Assembly: GCA_963575745.1 (NCBI GenBank)
Contig: CAUYUJ010020250.1
Coordinates: forward strand, 32,501 to 96,500
Length of the DNA stretch: 64,000 bases
DNA from: Prorocentrum cordatum
Lineage: Eukaryota; Sar; Dinophyceae; Prorocentrales; Prorocentraceae
Reading direction: 5' to 3'
Position 1 is the stretch's first letter, and each line of letters opens with the position of its first letter. The position numbers and the translations under genes are program-made. The notes below the pieces were generated by a model that had not been told where the DNA came from, did not search any database, and saw nothing but the letters and a program-made list of their open reading frames with translations. Positions 21,726 through 33,300 of this stretch are shown here, in pieces.

Positions 21726-22060
21726 GGCGGAGCCCGAAGGCGCAGCCGTGGACGTCGATCCGTCGCTGGTGGCTGCCGCGAGTCAGCGCGGCCCGCGGTG
21801 GGCGAGGCCACGAGAGCGGTGCGGAGCGCCGCGGGCGAGAGGAGGCGTCGCTGCCTCGCCCCGGGCACCCGCGCCGCGCACCCTCCGCCTGGGGGGGCGA
21901 TGAAGGGCGCCCCGGGGCTGGAAGCGCTCCGCTGCGCGGCGGGCGCGCGGGCGGCGAGTGCCTCGCGGCCCTCCTCCCCCTCCCCCCCTTTTCCCCCCCC
22001 GGCGGCGCTTCGCCAGAGGGTTCTCAGACAGGGTGACTTCACCTGCCCGGGCCCGTCGAA
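21726..22060. other. Very GC-rich stretch
   Basis: GC-rich sequence open in several frames on both strands, reading as Arg/Ala/Pro-rich. No domain is visible. Confidence 0.5.
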
Positions 22061-22084
22061 GGCGCTGCTCGACTGAGAGCCGCA

Positions 22085-22250
22085 CCCCGTGAGCGTCAAG
22101 GACTCCTCGATGAGGCTGTCATCCTGTCGCTCGAGCAGCAGGCGGAGGGTTCTCATACAGTCGAGCACCTGATCGAGGAGCCTCCTCCCGAGAAGCTGGG
22201 CCAGCGTTTCTTCACCAACCTGCTGGAGAGCCAGTTGAGTTGCTTGAGCA
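22085..22250. other. Possible exon, strand undecided
   Basis: The + strand reads GLLDEAVILSLEQQAEGSHT then VEHLIEEPPPEKLGQRFFTN and LLESQ, bounded by possible sites CAAG|GACT and GCCA|GTTGAG. The - strand reads EETLAQLLGRRLLDQVLDCM then RTLRLLLERQDDSLIEES. Both look like ordinary protein with GC-rich third positions. No family is recognised. At most one of them is real. Confidence 0.25.
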
Positions 22251-22640
22251 CGTTTGCCCCTCCAGCGTGAGCAGCAGACACTGGCCCAGGTTTGTCTGAA
22301 GGAATTTCCAGAAAACTGGTCCAGGTCTTTTCAATGATAACTTTGACGCTTTGCGTATCCCCGCCAGTCCCCGCGCGCGCCCGCCTCCCAGTCGCGGCCG
22401 CAGCCCGACCGTGACCGCCTGCCGCTGGCGCTTCCGCCTGCGGCTGTAATAATAGAAAAAAAGTCCCCGCCAGCTTCCTAGATTGCTCGGCGTTCGACCC
22501 GCCTTCGCGCGCCCGCGGACCAAAGTATCCCCAGCAGCCCATCCAGAAGCGATTACTAGCCGGCCGCTCTGCGGTTGATCGGGAGTTTCTGTATATAGAA
22601 GAAGGTGCGTGCGCCTGTTGGCGAGGGTGAGGATGAGGTT
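22251..22640. other. Unassigned stretch
   Basis: No gene, repeat or RNA recognised. Confidence 0.4.
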
Positions 22641-23165
22641 CCTCCTCCTCCTCCTCCTCCTCCTCCTCCTCCTCCTCCTCCATCCTTCTCTTGCCTCCGT
22701 CTGTCCTCCTCCAGGGACGCCTGGAAACACGCGGTCGCACAGCCGCTTGGGCAGTACCCCTGGGGCCAGACAGCGAGGTCCACACAAACAGCTTCGCGCA
22801 GGGAAGTATAGGAGCGACATCGGTGCAAGATGCGCCACGGTGTTCCCTGTGGGAAGCGTGTCTGGCGCAGGTTGCCGTATCTACGGTCCGACGCCAGTGT
22901 TGCGCAGTGCAGAGTTGTATTTCGATGGGCCTCCTTGATCTTAGCTCTTGCATTGCATTACATCTCAAACTCGCGTGCGTCTTGAAATCGTTCAGGGGGC
23001 TGGTGCTGCTGCCGGTGCTGCTGCTGCTGCTGCTGCTGCTGATGCTGCTTAAAATGCTCGCGCCGTTGCTGCTGTTGCTGCTGGTGCTGCTGCTGGCGCT
23101 GCTGCTGGCGCTGCTGCTTGTGGTGCTCCTGCTGGTGGTGGTGTTGCTTCTGGGGCCATCTTGGG
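22638..23165. repeat. TCC tract and CTG/GCTG tract
   Basis: TCC array at 22638-22685. From 22995 to 23155 the sequence is CTG triplets with GTG/TTG variants. Sequence between them is unassigned; an AG at CTCCTCCAG (22713) followed by DAWKHAVAQPLGQYPWGQ is a very weak exon candidate. Confidence 0.8.
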
Positions 23166-23389
23166 GGTAGGTGGAGAAAGCGGAGGAGGAGGAAGAAACC
23201 GCTGTCGCTTCTCCGAAGAAGTTTCATTTGGGCATTCGTGCGAGATGCGCCATGGTGTTCCGCGTGGTAAGCGTCTGTGGTGTCTTACCACGGCGGCTTG
23301 ATTGGCAACACCAGTGAGTTGGGAGATCTTCGATGGTGCTGTAGCTGATGGTGTCGTTGGTGTTGTCGTTGTAGTTTGTGCTTCTGGTA

Positions 23390-23480
23390 CCGCTGCTGCT
23401 GGTGTTGATGTTGGTGCTACTGCTGGTGCTGCTGGTGCTGGTGATGCCTGGGACCATCCTGGGGGTAAGAGGAGGAGTAG

Positions 23481-23515
<35 letters not shown>

Positions 23516-23660
23516 GGAGGAGGAGGAGAAGGAGGAGGAGGAGGAGGAGGAAAAGGAGGAGGAGGAGGAAAAGGAGGAAAAGGAGGAGGAGGAGAAGGAC
23601 AACAACGTAAGGAGGACGGGGGGGATGAGGAGCAGGAGGAACGCGGCTTGAGGAGGATGA
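23390..23660. repeat. CTGGTG and GGA/GAGGAAG tracts
   Basis: 23395-23450 is a CTGGTGCTG run; 23465-23600 is GGA/GGAAGAGGA purine repeat. Confidence 0.9.
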
Positions 23661-23769
23661 AGAGGAGCAGGGAAACGGAAGGAAAGAAGCAAGGAAGGGA
23701 TGGACGATGACAAGGAGGACGAGAAATCTGGCTTTGGGGATATGTCGTGGCGAGGGGTTCTTCGAAGAC

Positions 23770-24330
23770 TCGTAATGCCATTGGGGCGCCATCTTGAGGC
23801 CCTCTTGGGGTCCTCTTGGGGCCTTTTGGGGGCCCTCTTGGGGCTCTCTTGGGGGGTCTTGGAGCCCTCTTGGGGCTCTCTGGGGGGTTCTGGGAGGCTT
23901 CTTGGGGCCGTCTTGGGCCCCATTGTTCAAAAAGAGGGGGGGTCTTGATTCCCGCCGCCCCCTCGGAGGCTCAAAAATGCTGTCTTTGGGCCCTCTTGGC
24001 CCACTCTTGGAGCGCTCTTGGGCGCTCTTGGGGCCGTCTTGGGGGCCTCTTGGGCCCCTCTTGGGGCTATCTTAGGCCGTCTTAGGGCCATCTTGAGGCC
24101 TCAAGAGACATCGGAGGTGAAAAAGCGAGACGGCCAAACACATTAATTGTCCTTTTTGTTATTTCAAACATTTTGGCCTCTTGGGGGGTCCTTGGGGGGC
24201 TCGGAGGGCACTTGAAACCGTCTTGGGGCCGTCTTGAGACCTCTTGGATGCGTGTCGGAGGCTATCTTGAGCCATCTTGAGGTATCCTGGGCGATCTTGG
24301 AGGGCATCTTGGGCTATCTAAAGCCCTTTT
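23770..24330 (+). repeat. CTCTTGGGGCC short-repeat cluster 1
   Basis: Dozens of degenerate units of GGCCCTCTTGGGG read on the + strand as Leu/Gly/Trp repeats (GPLGALLGGSWG). Other clusters are at 36480, 37380, 55090 and 58260, with an inverted one at 49720. Confidence 0.92.
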
Positions 24331-25020
24331 GGGCCAAAAAGGACGCTCTGACACATCGCGGGGGAGCCCGTCCAGACCCAGGGAGGGGGGGGGAGGTAAA
24401 CCTCCCGAGCAGGGAAATGAGGTCGGAAAAGGAAACGCCCTAGACCACCTGCGCCGAGAGGGCTGGTGGGATTTTCTCGATCGTATTTTCGGCCGTAGTG
24501 TTGCACGAGGACCAACGAAGAGTCCCACAGGGGGACCAGGAGCAGCCCATGCCCGCCTGGTGCCGGCGCCCGTTGCGCCCGAGATTGCCTCACAATCTAT
24601 TCCGCAAGCGTGCCGCCGCTTCAAGGCCGGCTATATTTTTGATCCGGACGGCCATGATCCCTGGTAAAAACACACGCTGAGGTGCACATGGCCGTGTTCC
24701 CACCCCTGTCACTAGGCCGACCTTCTGCTCCTCCCCGCCTCTGTAGCTTTGCTGCTATTAAAGGGGGCTTTGCTGGGGTCATTCTCTTCCGCGCGCACGG
24801 CTCAGCAGGGGCGTGGGTGGGGAGCGGGAAGGGCAGCACGACTGGCGAGAGGAGAGGGGAGGGATCGGAAGCTGGAGGGGGCTCGAGGGGCAGGCGCGCT
24901 TTTCCCCGTGTCACGGTGCTCTGGTGGCTCTGGATCTCGCCGCCTCTCTCGAGCACAGACAGCATCGGAGGCTGCATGTATCGACCGTTCGGCTGAGCAG
25001 CGCAGCGGCTCGCTGACGCA
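24331..25020. other. Unassigned stretch with a repeat shared with 58.9 kb
   Basis: The phrase GAGGGCTGGTGGGAT with its GGAGGTAAACCTCCC-like upstream (24385-24475) recurs at 58895-59012. No gene recognised. Confidence 0.45.
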
Positions 25021-25027
25021 CAAGTGT

Positions 25028-25028
25028 T

Positions 25029-25071
<43 letters not shown>

Positions 25072-25086
25072 GCTTGTTGTTGTTGT

Positions 25087-25127
<41 letters not shown>

Positions 25128-25135
25128 TTGTTGAA
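25028..25135. repeat. TTG array before repeat A3
   Basis: TTG triplets changing to CTGTTG near the end, running into GAACATTATT. Confidence 0.95.
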
Positions 25136-26295
25136 CATTATTTATTCTAAAGAATAATTATTGTTGGGCCCCCTGGTGCGCGCCCCCCCTGCGCCGCCTA
25201 GGCCGCAGCTACATTTTCATCATTTTCGTGAGGAAGCCTCAGAAAAGAGGGTGTGTACAGGATCCGGTTGTTTTGTTGTAATCCGCTTTCCCTTGCAAAA
25301 AACAATAGAAAATGACATTTCTTGTTCTAATATAATCAAATTTCAAGAATCCCTTGCAAAAAATAAGGTAAAGTGGACATTCGCGCGCGCAAGACGAAAT
25401 CCTTCCAAAACCTTAGTGTTCGCAGCGATTTTAACATAAAAACATCAAAAAACCAATGGTTTTTCAACAACAAATTGTCAAAATCTCATCCCGCGCGCTC
25501 TTGCGGATTCGTAGGAAACCCAACACTTTTTAAACATTTCTGTCAAACGGGCTTTTGCGAGCAACTTTTTCGAACTTCTGCGACAACGGTTGCGCACCTG
25601 CCAGGGCCATCATCCCTGTCAAATAATACCATGCGGGACACATTCGTTTTTTCTTCGCGCGCGCACGCCGAAATCTCCAAAAACCATTGGGCTTCTTAAG
25701 AATTTTAGCACCGCGCATCATAAAATCACACGAATCGCACCGTAGGTCCTCGAAAACCACCTGCACGACTTTTCAAAATTTCTACCCGCGCGCGCTGTCC
25801 GAATCCTAAAAGAACCAATGGTTTTCCAACATTTATGTTACATGAGCTCGCGCGAGCTACTTTCGCACGCTCTTGCAACGGGGTTCGCGCGCCTGCCAGG
25901 GGCCACAATCCCTTGCGGTTGCGCCATAGGTTGCGCCCTTGGGTTTCACACTGTCTGTTGTTTTTCCTGGATGTGGATGTTCTGTGGATGTTCTGTGGAA
26001 GGCTTAACAACTTCTGTGGGTTAACAAGGCTTAACAACTTCTGTGGGTGTACGAACGTAGGCTTAACAACTTCTGTGGGTGTGTACTCCACGCCAGTGTA
26101 GTAGCCACGGTCGTCCGCAGGCCACGAAGTGAAGTGTCCGAACGTCATAGGGCGGGAAGCTGGGTGTGGGTGGTGGCGAAGAGTCGTGTGGATATTTGGT
26201 AGAGCTTGCACTGCCCCCCCACAAAGTGGGGGTATTGGCTGGCGTCGCATGAAAACCCTGGCACTGGTGAGAACACTGAGCGTTCGGGTAAAGTG

Positions 26296-26296
<1 letters not shown>
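25136..26296 (+). repeat. Dispersed repeat family A, copy 3
   Basis: Full-length copy with the hairpin start and the GAACACTGAGCGTTCGGG end. Nearly identical to A2 apart from an extra segment at about 25875-26045 (rich in AACTTCTGTGGG). Ends in about 20 TTG triplets (26297-26357), after which the sequence is unrelated. Confidence 0.9.
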
Positions 26297-26357
<61 letters not shown>

Positions 26358-27360
26358 GTGTGCGATCCACAGCGGTCTGTGAGGGCTCGGGCGCTCCTAG
26401 TTTCCGCGCGTTTCCCGCTTTTAGACCCTCTCCGCCCCGTCGCTGCGCGCAGGGCCGCGGCGCCGCAAAGTGCCTGTGTGTGTGTGTGTGTGTGTGCGTG
26501 TACGCGGGCCGCTGCACTCGCACCCGGACAGGTTCATCCTGTCCTCCGTGCCGCCCCCGCAGCTCCCTCGTTCGGCTGCCGCACTCCTTCCTTCGCCCCT
26601 GTCCCAGTGTCGAGCCGACCTCCCGTGTCTGCTCGCGCTGCCAGACGAAGTGGTCAATCCGCTTTTGAATGTGGCCCGGCATTATTTAACCCAGTGACTG
26701 TATTCATCGCCTCGTCTGAGGGAAACGTGTCGATGTGCGTTTGGGCAGTTTTCACTTTGCTCGGCGTCGAGCCCAGGTGGGAATTGGGACGGGGCAGGCC
26801 TTCTCAGAAGGCGGCGGGGCTTCTGAGCAGCCCTCGCGCCTCCTGAGAAACCGTCTGTGTCTTCGGGGAAGGCTCCGAAAGCTTCTCAGAAGGCTGGAGG
26901 CTTTCTTCGAGGAGCAACCGATGACATAGGCGTACCCTCTCGGAGGTCCGCGCGGATCTCTTGAATCTGCGCTGGGCCCCCCTGGCGGCGCCTCTGGCGC
27001 CGCTCCCGGCGCGCTCCGTGCGCCAAGAGTGGGAGGGGGTCCAGCGCCGGTCCAAGAAATCAGCGCGGAGAGCCGACGGTTTATGCCCTGAGTAGTGCGT
27101 GTCCTCAGTGGGGCTTCTGAATTTCTTTTCTAAGGCGCCGAGCCTGTCTGTCGGTCTGGCGCTATGTGGATGCCGTCGCCGCCCCGTCGCCGCCTCGTCG
27201 CCGCCCGTCGTCTGGGCCTGTGTGGCGGTCTGGCGGCTACGTTATCGCCGTCGCTGCCCCGTCACTGCCGCGTCGCCGTCCGTCGTCTGGGCCTGTCTGT
27301 CGGTCTGGCGACTGAGTGGCCGCCGTGGCCACCCTGTCGCCGCCTCGTCGCCGCCCTGGA
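26358..27360. other. Unassigned stretch
   Basis: No gene recognised. Contains a GT dinucleotide run (26475-26498) and degenerate inverted pieces of CTTCTCAGAAGGC (26800-26910). Confidence 0.4.
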
Positions 27361-27361
27361 C

Positions 27362-27440
27362 TGCACAATACAGATTGCACCGCGTAGATTGCACCAAAAA
27401 GAATGAATCGCATAAATTGCTCCACATAGACTGCACACAT
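27362..27440. repeat. 15-bp ATTGCACCACATAGA minisatellite, short array
   Basis: About five degenerate 15-bp units such as GATTGCACCGCGTA. The long array is at 31520. Confidence 0.8.
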
Positions 27441-27599
27441 CGCTTTCCCAAATACATTCTAAAAGAATATTCGGATCTCCCCCCCGTTCCCCCTGGACTT
27501 ATGGTTCCCCTTTTCGTGTCGCAATTTGCGTATGTTCCTGCCCCATCGTCCGTCTATGTATGTATGTATGTATATATATATATATGATATAATGCAGTA

Positions 27600-28165
27600 T
27601 CAGGCAGGCTGGTATCGCCCCCTCATTCTTTGGGAAAACATACTGTGCGCGCACATTCGCTTATCAATAATCAGCAGTTTTGCGGGAATGCTTCAAACAA
27701 GCGGGACGAAGTCCACACGCGCGTGTCGTCGCGCGCATGCCGAAATCCTTGAAACATTTTAGGTTTCGTACGGATTTCAAAATCGAGTGTACCGAATACA
27801 TTTAAAACACACATGGTTTCGCAACACGATTTCCTCAAACCAATCTGCGCTCGCGCCCTTGCGAATTCTTAAGAAACCGTAGGTGTTTTTCAACACTTTC
27901 ATACCATGGTACCAAGCGGGCCTCGCGCGCGGGCATGTCGCAATCGCTCGGACGACATTGCGCGCGTGCTGTCGCAAGAATCCCTTGCAGCAGGCGGGAC
28001 GAAGTGCACGCGCGCGTCGTCGCGCGCGCATGGGGGAATCTTTCGAACACCTTAGGCTTCGTAGGGTTTTCAAGATCGAGTGTCCCGAACACATATAAAC
28101 ACATGGTTTTGCAACATCATTTTGCCAAGAACGACTTCGCCCGCGCTCTGGTGAATTCTTAAAGA
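27600..28165. repeat. GCGCGC/AT-rich repeat related to family A
   Basis: Monomers of about 80-110 bp alternate GCGCGCGCATGCCGAAATCC-like blocks with AAAATCGAGTGTCCCGAACA-like and CATGGTTTTGCAACA-like blocks. They resemble the body of family A but are much more diverged. Confidence 0.7.
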
Positions 28166-28326
28166 CACTAGTTTTGTTGTTCTTGTGGTTGTTTTTGTTG
28201 TTGTTGATGTTGTTGATGTTGCTGTTGTTGTTGTTGTTGCGGTTGTTATTGTTGTTGTTGTGGTTGTGGTTGTTGTTGTTGTTGTTGTTGTTGTTCTTGT
28301 TGTTGTTATTGTTATTGTTGTTGTTG
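28166..28326. repeat. TTG array before repeat B2
   Basis: Interrupted TTG/TTA/GTG triplets. Confidence 0.92.
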
Positions 28327-29318
28327 AATTCTCATTTCCGAAGAATAATTATTGTTGATCTCCCCCACCGGTGCATATGGTTTTTCTCAATCAAAGTGTG
28401 CCCCTCGACGCTCGCACCCTGTTTTTGGACGGGGGAAGTCTTGATGCTCAAACTGTGCCCCTGGCCCCCAGGTTACAACAACAACGGCTCCCGCCTGAGA
28501 CTTCCTCGCAATTTAGCCGCTCCCGCCCGAGACTTCCTCGCATTTTATTCAGGAATCGCGCTCTCGCTTGGGACATTTTTGCAATTTATTGAGAAATCGC
28601 TCTCCCGGCGCTCTGGAGTCGTGCTCTCACTGGAGACTTGCTTGCAATTTGCTGAAGAATATCGCCCTGGCGTTGGAATTTCTTGCAATTTGCTCAAGCG
28701 CCGCGCTCCCGACACCCAGGCACCCATGAGTCGCGCCTGTTGTGGCCCCATGTGCATGCCCTTCGTGGCCCCGCTGTCGCCGTTTCTGGCTCCCTCACTG
28801 TCCTACGTGGCCTAGTTGCTACCCTCAGTGGCCCCATCGTTGCCTTCTGTGGCCCCGCATTATCTGCCCTTCGTGGCCCCCGCTCGTTCGCGCTCTTCGT
28901 GGCCCCCTACGCATTCCCTCCGTGTCCCCGCTGTCGCCCTTCGTGGCCTACTTCGTGTTCTTCGTGGCCCTGTTGTCGTTCCCTCTCGCTCTCGCTTTCG
29001 CTCGTCGTCGCCGTCGTCGTCGTCGTCGCCGTCGTCGTCGACGTCGTCGTCGTCGTCGTCGTGGTCGTTCCCCTGTCCGTCCCTCTTGGGGTCGGGTTGA
29101 CGGTCCACGACCGCCCCGCCGATCAGCGCTGCCGCTGGCCAGGCCGACGGTCCGCGGCCGCCCCGCCGCTTGCCGGGGCCCAGCCTGCAGGGAAGAAATG
29201 TATACCCCCCAAAAGGGGTTCGATCGAAGATGAAGAGGGCGGATATCGATATTTTGGGAAATGCGCGTTATTGGACACTCGAGCAGATAAGGGCGAAGAG
29301 TCCTAAAACGATTGTTGT
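28327..29318 (+). repeat. Dispersed repeat family B, copy 2
   Basis: Colinear with B1 from GAATTCTCATTTCCGAAGAA to the ATTGGACACTCGAGC end and a short TTG run. Differences are mainly point changes and short indels. Confidence 0.88.
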
Positions 29319-29329
29319 TGTCTTTTATA

Positions 29330-31250
29330 TAAACTAAATTCGGCCAGACGGGCCTCCCACGTTGCATATCGAAATCAATCGAACGCCCTTGCGCGCGTGC
29401 AGGGGGAGCACGATCCGTGTCAAATCGTACAGTGCTGACCATTCTCGCGCGCATCGGCCGCGCGCGCATGTCGAAATCCTTCCAGGCCTTTCATCACCGA
29501 CGCGAGGACACCATCATCGTCGTCGGCATGATCAACATCGGCGTCGTCACTGGCGTTGCCGTCGTTGATGTCACCATCGTCACTTGCATCGCTGTTATCA
29601 TCACCGTGTCTACCGTTGCCGACGTTGCCATGATACCGCGCCCATCCAAGTTGCTGGCTCGCACAGACTTGCCCGCTGGGAAGTGCCCAGTGGTTAGCGC
29701 CACCGCGGCCGCGTCGGTCGCCCCAAACTAGCTGGCCGCTGCGCGAGCGAGCTTTTGCGGGCTAGCGCGGCCGCAGAGATGCACCAGCCAACACAAGGCA
29801 CTCAACACAAAGCGCTCACCGCAACCACGTGGCTTAGACAACATACGCGCTCTCAAGAAAACCCAAACCCAGGCCCAGGACCTCGAACATAAATGTTTGA
29901 ATCGTTAAGAAAAAACCTGGTGATGAAAGGTAGGGTTAGGTCGGGCGTGTCCCCCCACAGGTGGATTTTGAACGAAAGATTATCAAACATTATTGTTTCG
30001 AAAAGTAGCAACAACTAATCAAAACATCGTCCCCATATTATGTTTAAAACTATTTTCGAATTTTCCTCCTATAGAGGGACACGCCCGATTTGAAGGCAGG
30101 GGCCGAGGACAAGGGGTGGGGCAGCAAACCACTCCCATATCCCCAAGAACGCAGCTAAGGACGGGCCGGCCGGGAGGGAAGGTCGGGGGCCGGGGGCCCT
30201 GCCCCAGGTCATTGCGTATACCAGTTTTTGTTTTCACATAGATTGCACCACGCAGGTTCTCCTTTCTGACAAGGAATTAGGATCAACCGCCCTCCCGAAG
30301 CCAGATTTATCCGCCCGCCCAGGGAAACGCAGTTTGTTATGATTGTGCTATACGTTCGTCCAACATAGGAGATCGCATGGCCCGAGCCAGACTGGTACCG
30401 ACACCCCCTTCATCCTTGCAAATATACTGCGCGCGCACTTCTTCATCTTCGACGATTTTTCAAGGGTCCTCATCAAACAGGGACGAAGTGCACACGCACA
30501 CGTCGTCGCGCGCGCATCCCGATATCAGTTGAAATCTTTTGGTGTTATACGGATTTTGAAATCGAATGTCGCGACATCATATAACGCACCAGTGGTCTCG
30601 CAGCAGTGAATTTCAAAGCGGCCTGCGTTCGCAGTCTTGCGAGTTCAAAGGGGACCCGCAGGTATCAATACTTTTATCACATGCGGCCAAACGCGCCCTT
30701 CGCCCGCGCATGTCGAAATCATTCGATCGCCGTGGCGCGCGTGCTGTCGCAATGACTTCTTGCTGCAAAATTGGACGAGGTGCACAAACGCGCGGTGTCG
30801 CGGTCGCATGCCGAAATCCCACATCAATTTTCGTTTTCGGAGAGATTTCAAAATCGAGTACCCACCAGACATTAAAACAACCAGTATTTTCGCAGCAATT
30901 TTGTTTTCAAGAAAACCATTGCTCTCGCTTCTGCGAATTCGGAAGAAAACCATACGTGCCTTTCGCGCGCGCACGTCGAACTCATTCGGGTGCCCTTGCG
31001 CGCGTGCTTTGGGGGGGGGGGCCCGACCCTTGTCAAATAATGCCATGCGGGCCACTCGCGCGCATCGACCGCGCGCGTATGTCGAAATCCTGCAAATATC
31101 TTCATCACCGACGCGAGGACATCATTGTTGTCATCGCCGTGATCAGCATCTGCGCGGCATTGTCATCATCGCCGCCAGCATCGCTACTATCATCATCGTG
31201 TCTGCTGGTGTCGACGTCGCCATGATACCGCGCCCGCCAGGTTCACCGAC
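29330..31250. repeat. Diverged GCGCGC/AT-rich repeats with an inserted MITE
   Basis: At least four monomers of the CGCGCGCATGTCGAAATC type (29465, 30510, 30700, 31075). Two carry the tail CACCGACGCGAGGACA then ATCAT (29500, 31110). No gene recognised. Confidence 0.65.
29936..30094. mobile_element. MITE family 1, copy 1
   Basis: Terminal inverted repeats: left TTAGGTCGGGCGTGTCCCCC and right GAGGGACACGCCCGATTTGAA. No coding capacity. Confidence 0.8.
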
Positions 31251-31519
31251 TCGCACTGGTGTGCCCGCTCGCCAGCGTGGCCTGCGAGACGCGCTGGGAA
31301 GGTCCCAGCGGTCTGCACCACCGCGGCCGCGTCGGTCGTGCCAGACTAGCTGGCCGCTGTGCGCGCGAGCCTGCGCGCGCTAGTGCGGCCCCAACGATGT
31401 AGCAACCAACACCAAGTAGCCATCGCAATCGCCGCCGCATGGGTTTAGCAAACCAAATGGCGGGTGGGTGGGTTGGATGTTTGCGAGCGCATGGGGGGTG
31501 GTCTTGCGCGAGGAACTCA

Positions 31520-31775
31520 AAGCCAGTTGCATCACATACCTTGCACCACGTGTATTGCACAACATAGACAACGCCACATACATTGCACAACGCAGACTGC
31601 ACCACATAGTTTGCAAAACATACATTGGACCGCATCTGTTGCACCACGTGGGTTGCACAACATCCATTGCACCACATAGAGTGCACAACTTATGTTGCAC
31701 CGCGTAGTTGACAACACGTAGATTGCACATCGTACATTGCACCACCCAGATTGCACCACGTAGACTTCATTGGAT
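31520..31775. repeat. 15-bp TTGCACCACATAGA minisatellite
   Basis: About 17 units of 15 bp (TTGCACCACRTAGA plus one base). On the reverse strand they read as a pentapeptide repeat of the type CNxxC/VVQ, an artefact of the period. Confidence 0.92.
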
Positions 31776-32215
31776 CTATTGTCAGAAAACACTGTTTGGG
31801 GTCCGTGCTAGCTAATACGTATATGTAACCTTTTTGGTTCCCGAAGTTTGGGCCCTCTAAAAAAGGCCCGATTCCCCTGCCTTCCCCCCTGGGCCCGTGG
31901 CCGATTTGCTCCGAGCGGTGGGTGTTTGGGGTCGGCCGGCTGTCCCGCCCGAGCAGGTCCTGCAGTCGCCCGGCGCTGACAGGGAGGCCCCGCGCGCCAC
32001 CATCGCCGCTGCCAAGGACCGCCCGCGGCCGCGCCCTGCTGCTGCCCTCCTGATGGGATACGGCGCAGCTCGAGGACAAATCAAGCACGGCCGGAACACA
32101 CATGGTGCACTGGCCAAGCGATCTCGGCCGCCGACCCATTCTAGTGGAGATGCCGCGGCCGGCGTTTTTTCCAGGGGAGCGCGCCGACCTCGGCCAGATC
32201 TGACGCCCTGGAGGG
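31776..32215. other. Unassigned stretch
   Basis: Open on both strands, no domain seen. Confidence 0.4.
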
Positions 32216-32220
32216 GCCCC

Positions 32221-32420
32221 GACGAGGAGGAGGAGGAGGAGGAGGAGGAGGAGGAGGAGGAGGAGGAGGAGGAGGAGGAGGAGGAGGAGGAGGAGGAGGA
32301 GGAGGAGGAGGAGGAGGAGGAGGAGGAGGAGGAGAGGAGGAGGAGGAGAAAACCGAGGAGGAGAAGGAGGAGGAGGAGGAGGAGGAGAGGAGGAGGAGGA
32401 GGAGGAGGAGGAAGAGGAGG
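32221..32420. repeat. GGA microsatellite
   Basis: About 200 bp, almost pure in the first 110 bp. Confidence 0.95.
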
Positions 32421-33300
32421 GCCCTCGAGCTCCCCCGCCCTCGCCCCTGCGAGCGCAGCGCAGGCATCGAGAAGAATCTCGGGCCCGCGCGCGGCTCCCC
32501 CCGCGGAGCTCCGCGCGCCGATGCCGCGGGCCCGCGCCACGCCCGCCTCTCGCGGCGGCGCCGCCCCCCGGCACGCTCCGCGCCTCCCGGGGGAGGGAGG
32601 CTCCCCTGCGCCTGCTCCCCGCCTGCTGAGCCTCTGCCGGAGAAAGGCGCGTCTCTCGCGCATCTTCGGGGGCCTGGGGGGAGGAGGAGGGGGAGGAGGA
32701 GGAGGAGGAGGAGGAGGAGGAGGAGGGGGAGGAGGAGGAGGGGCAGGAGGAGGAGGGGGAGGAGGAGGAGGAGGAGGGGGAGGAGGAGGAGGAGGCGGCC
32801 CGCCCGCCCCGCCGGTCCTGGCCTCCCGCTCGCGCGTGCGCCGCCGTCGCCCTGCCTGCCTCTCTTCCCTCCTCGTCGCCCTCCGCGGGGCGGGCACGGC
32901 CCGCCCAGGGCCGGCGTGGCGGCGTGTGGGGCTTCGGCCCGAGGGCTCGTGCGGTGCTGCGTGGTCGAGACCTCTGGGGCCGCGGACCCCCGAAGGTCTA
33001 TGTGTTCGACGCCCCTTGCCGTGCTTCGAGCAGCGGCGCCGATCGTTCAGAGAGCTCTGTTTCGATTGTGGCCCCAGGGCTCCTGCGGAAGAGTCCTGCA
33101 GGGTGGCCCACTTTCTGGTACCCCCCAGCGCACGAATGAGGCAGAGTCCGCGAGACTGATTTCTCGCTCGCGCAAGATTTTGCATGGTCCTTGGTTTCGG
33201 CTTGAACCAAGTTGTGCCTTCCCGAGCGTTGCACGGGCGTGCGCGTGGCACTTGACGCACGATGGCAATGAACGTCTCAGGGGGACAGTGTACATGAGAT
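32421..33300. other. GC-rich stretch with a second GGA tract
   Basis: GC-rich sequence with GGA/GGGGGA repeats at 32680-32795. No domain recognised. Confidence 0.5.

Noticed and set aside
22713-22790. Exon reading DAWKHAVAQPLGQYPWGQ after a TCC tract
   Set aside because: Acceptor and tract look good, but there is no clear donor and no family match, and the segment is very short.
23770-24110. Gly/Leu/Trp repeat protein (GPLGALLGGSWG)
   Set aside because: A translation of CTTGGGGCC short repeats that occur in both orientations in introns; not gene-like.
31380-31745. Cys/Val-rich pentapeptide repeat protein on the - strand
   Set aside because: Produced by the 15-bp minisatellite; units diverge without codon constraint.
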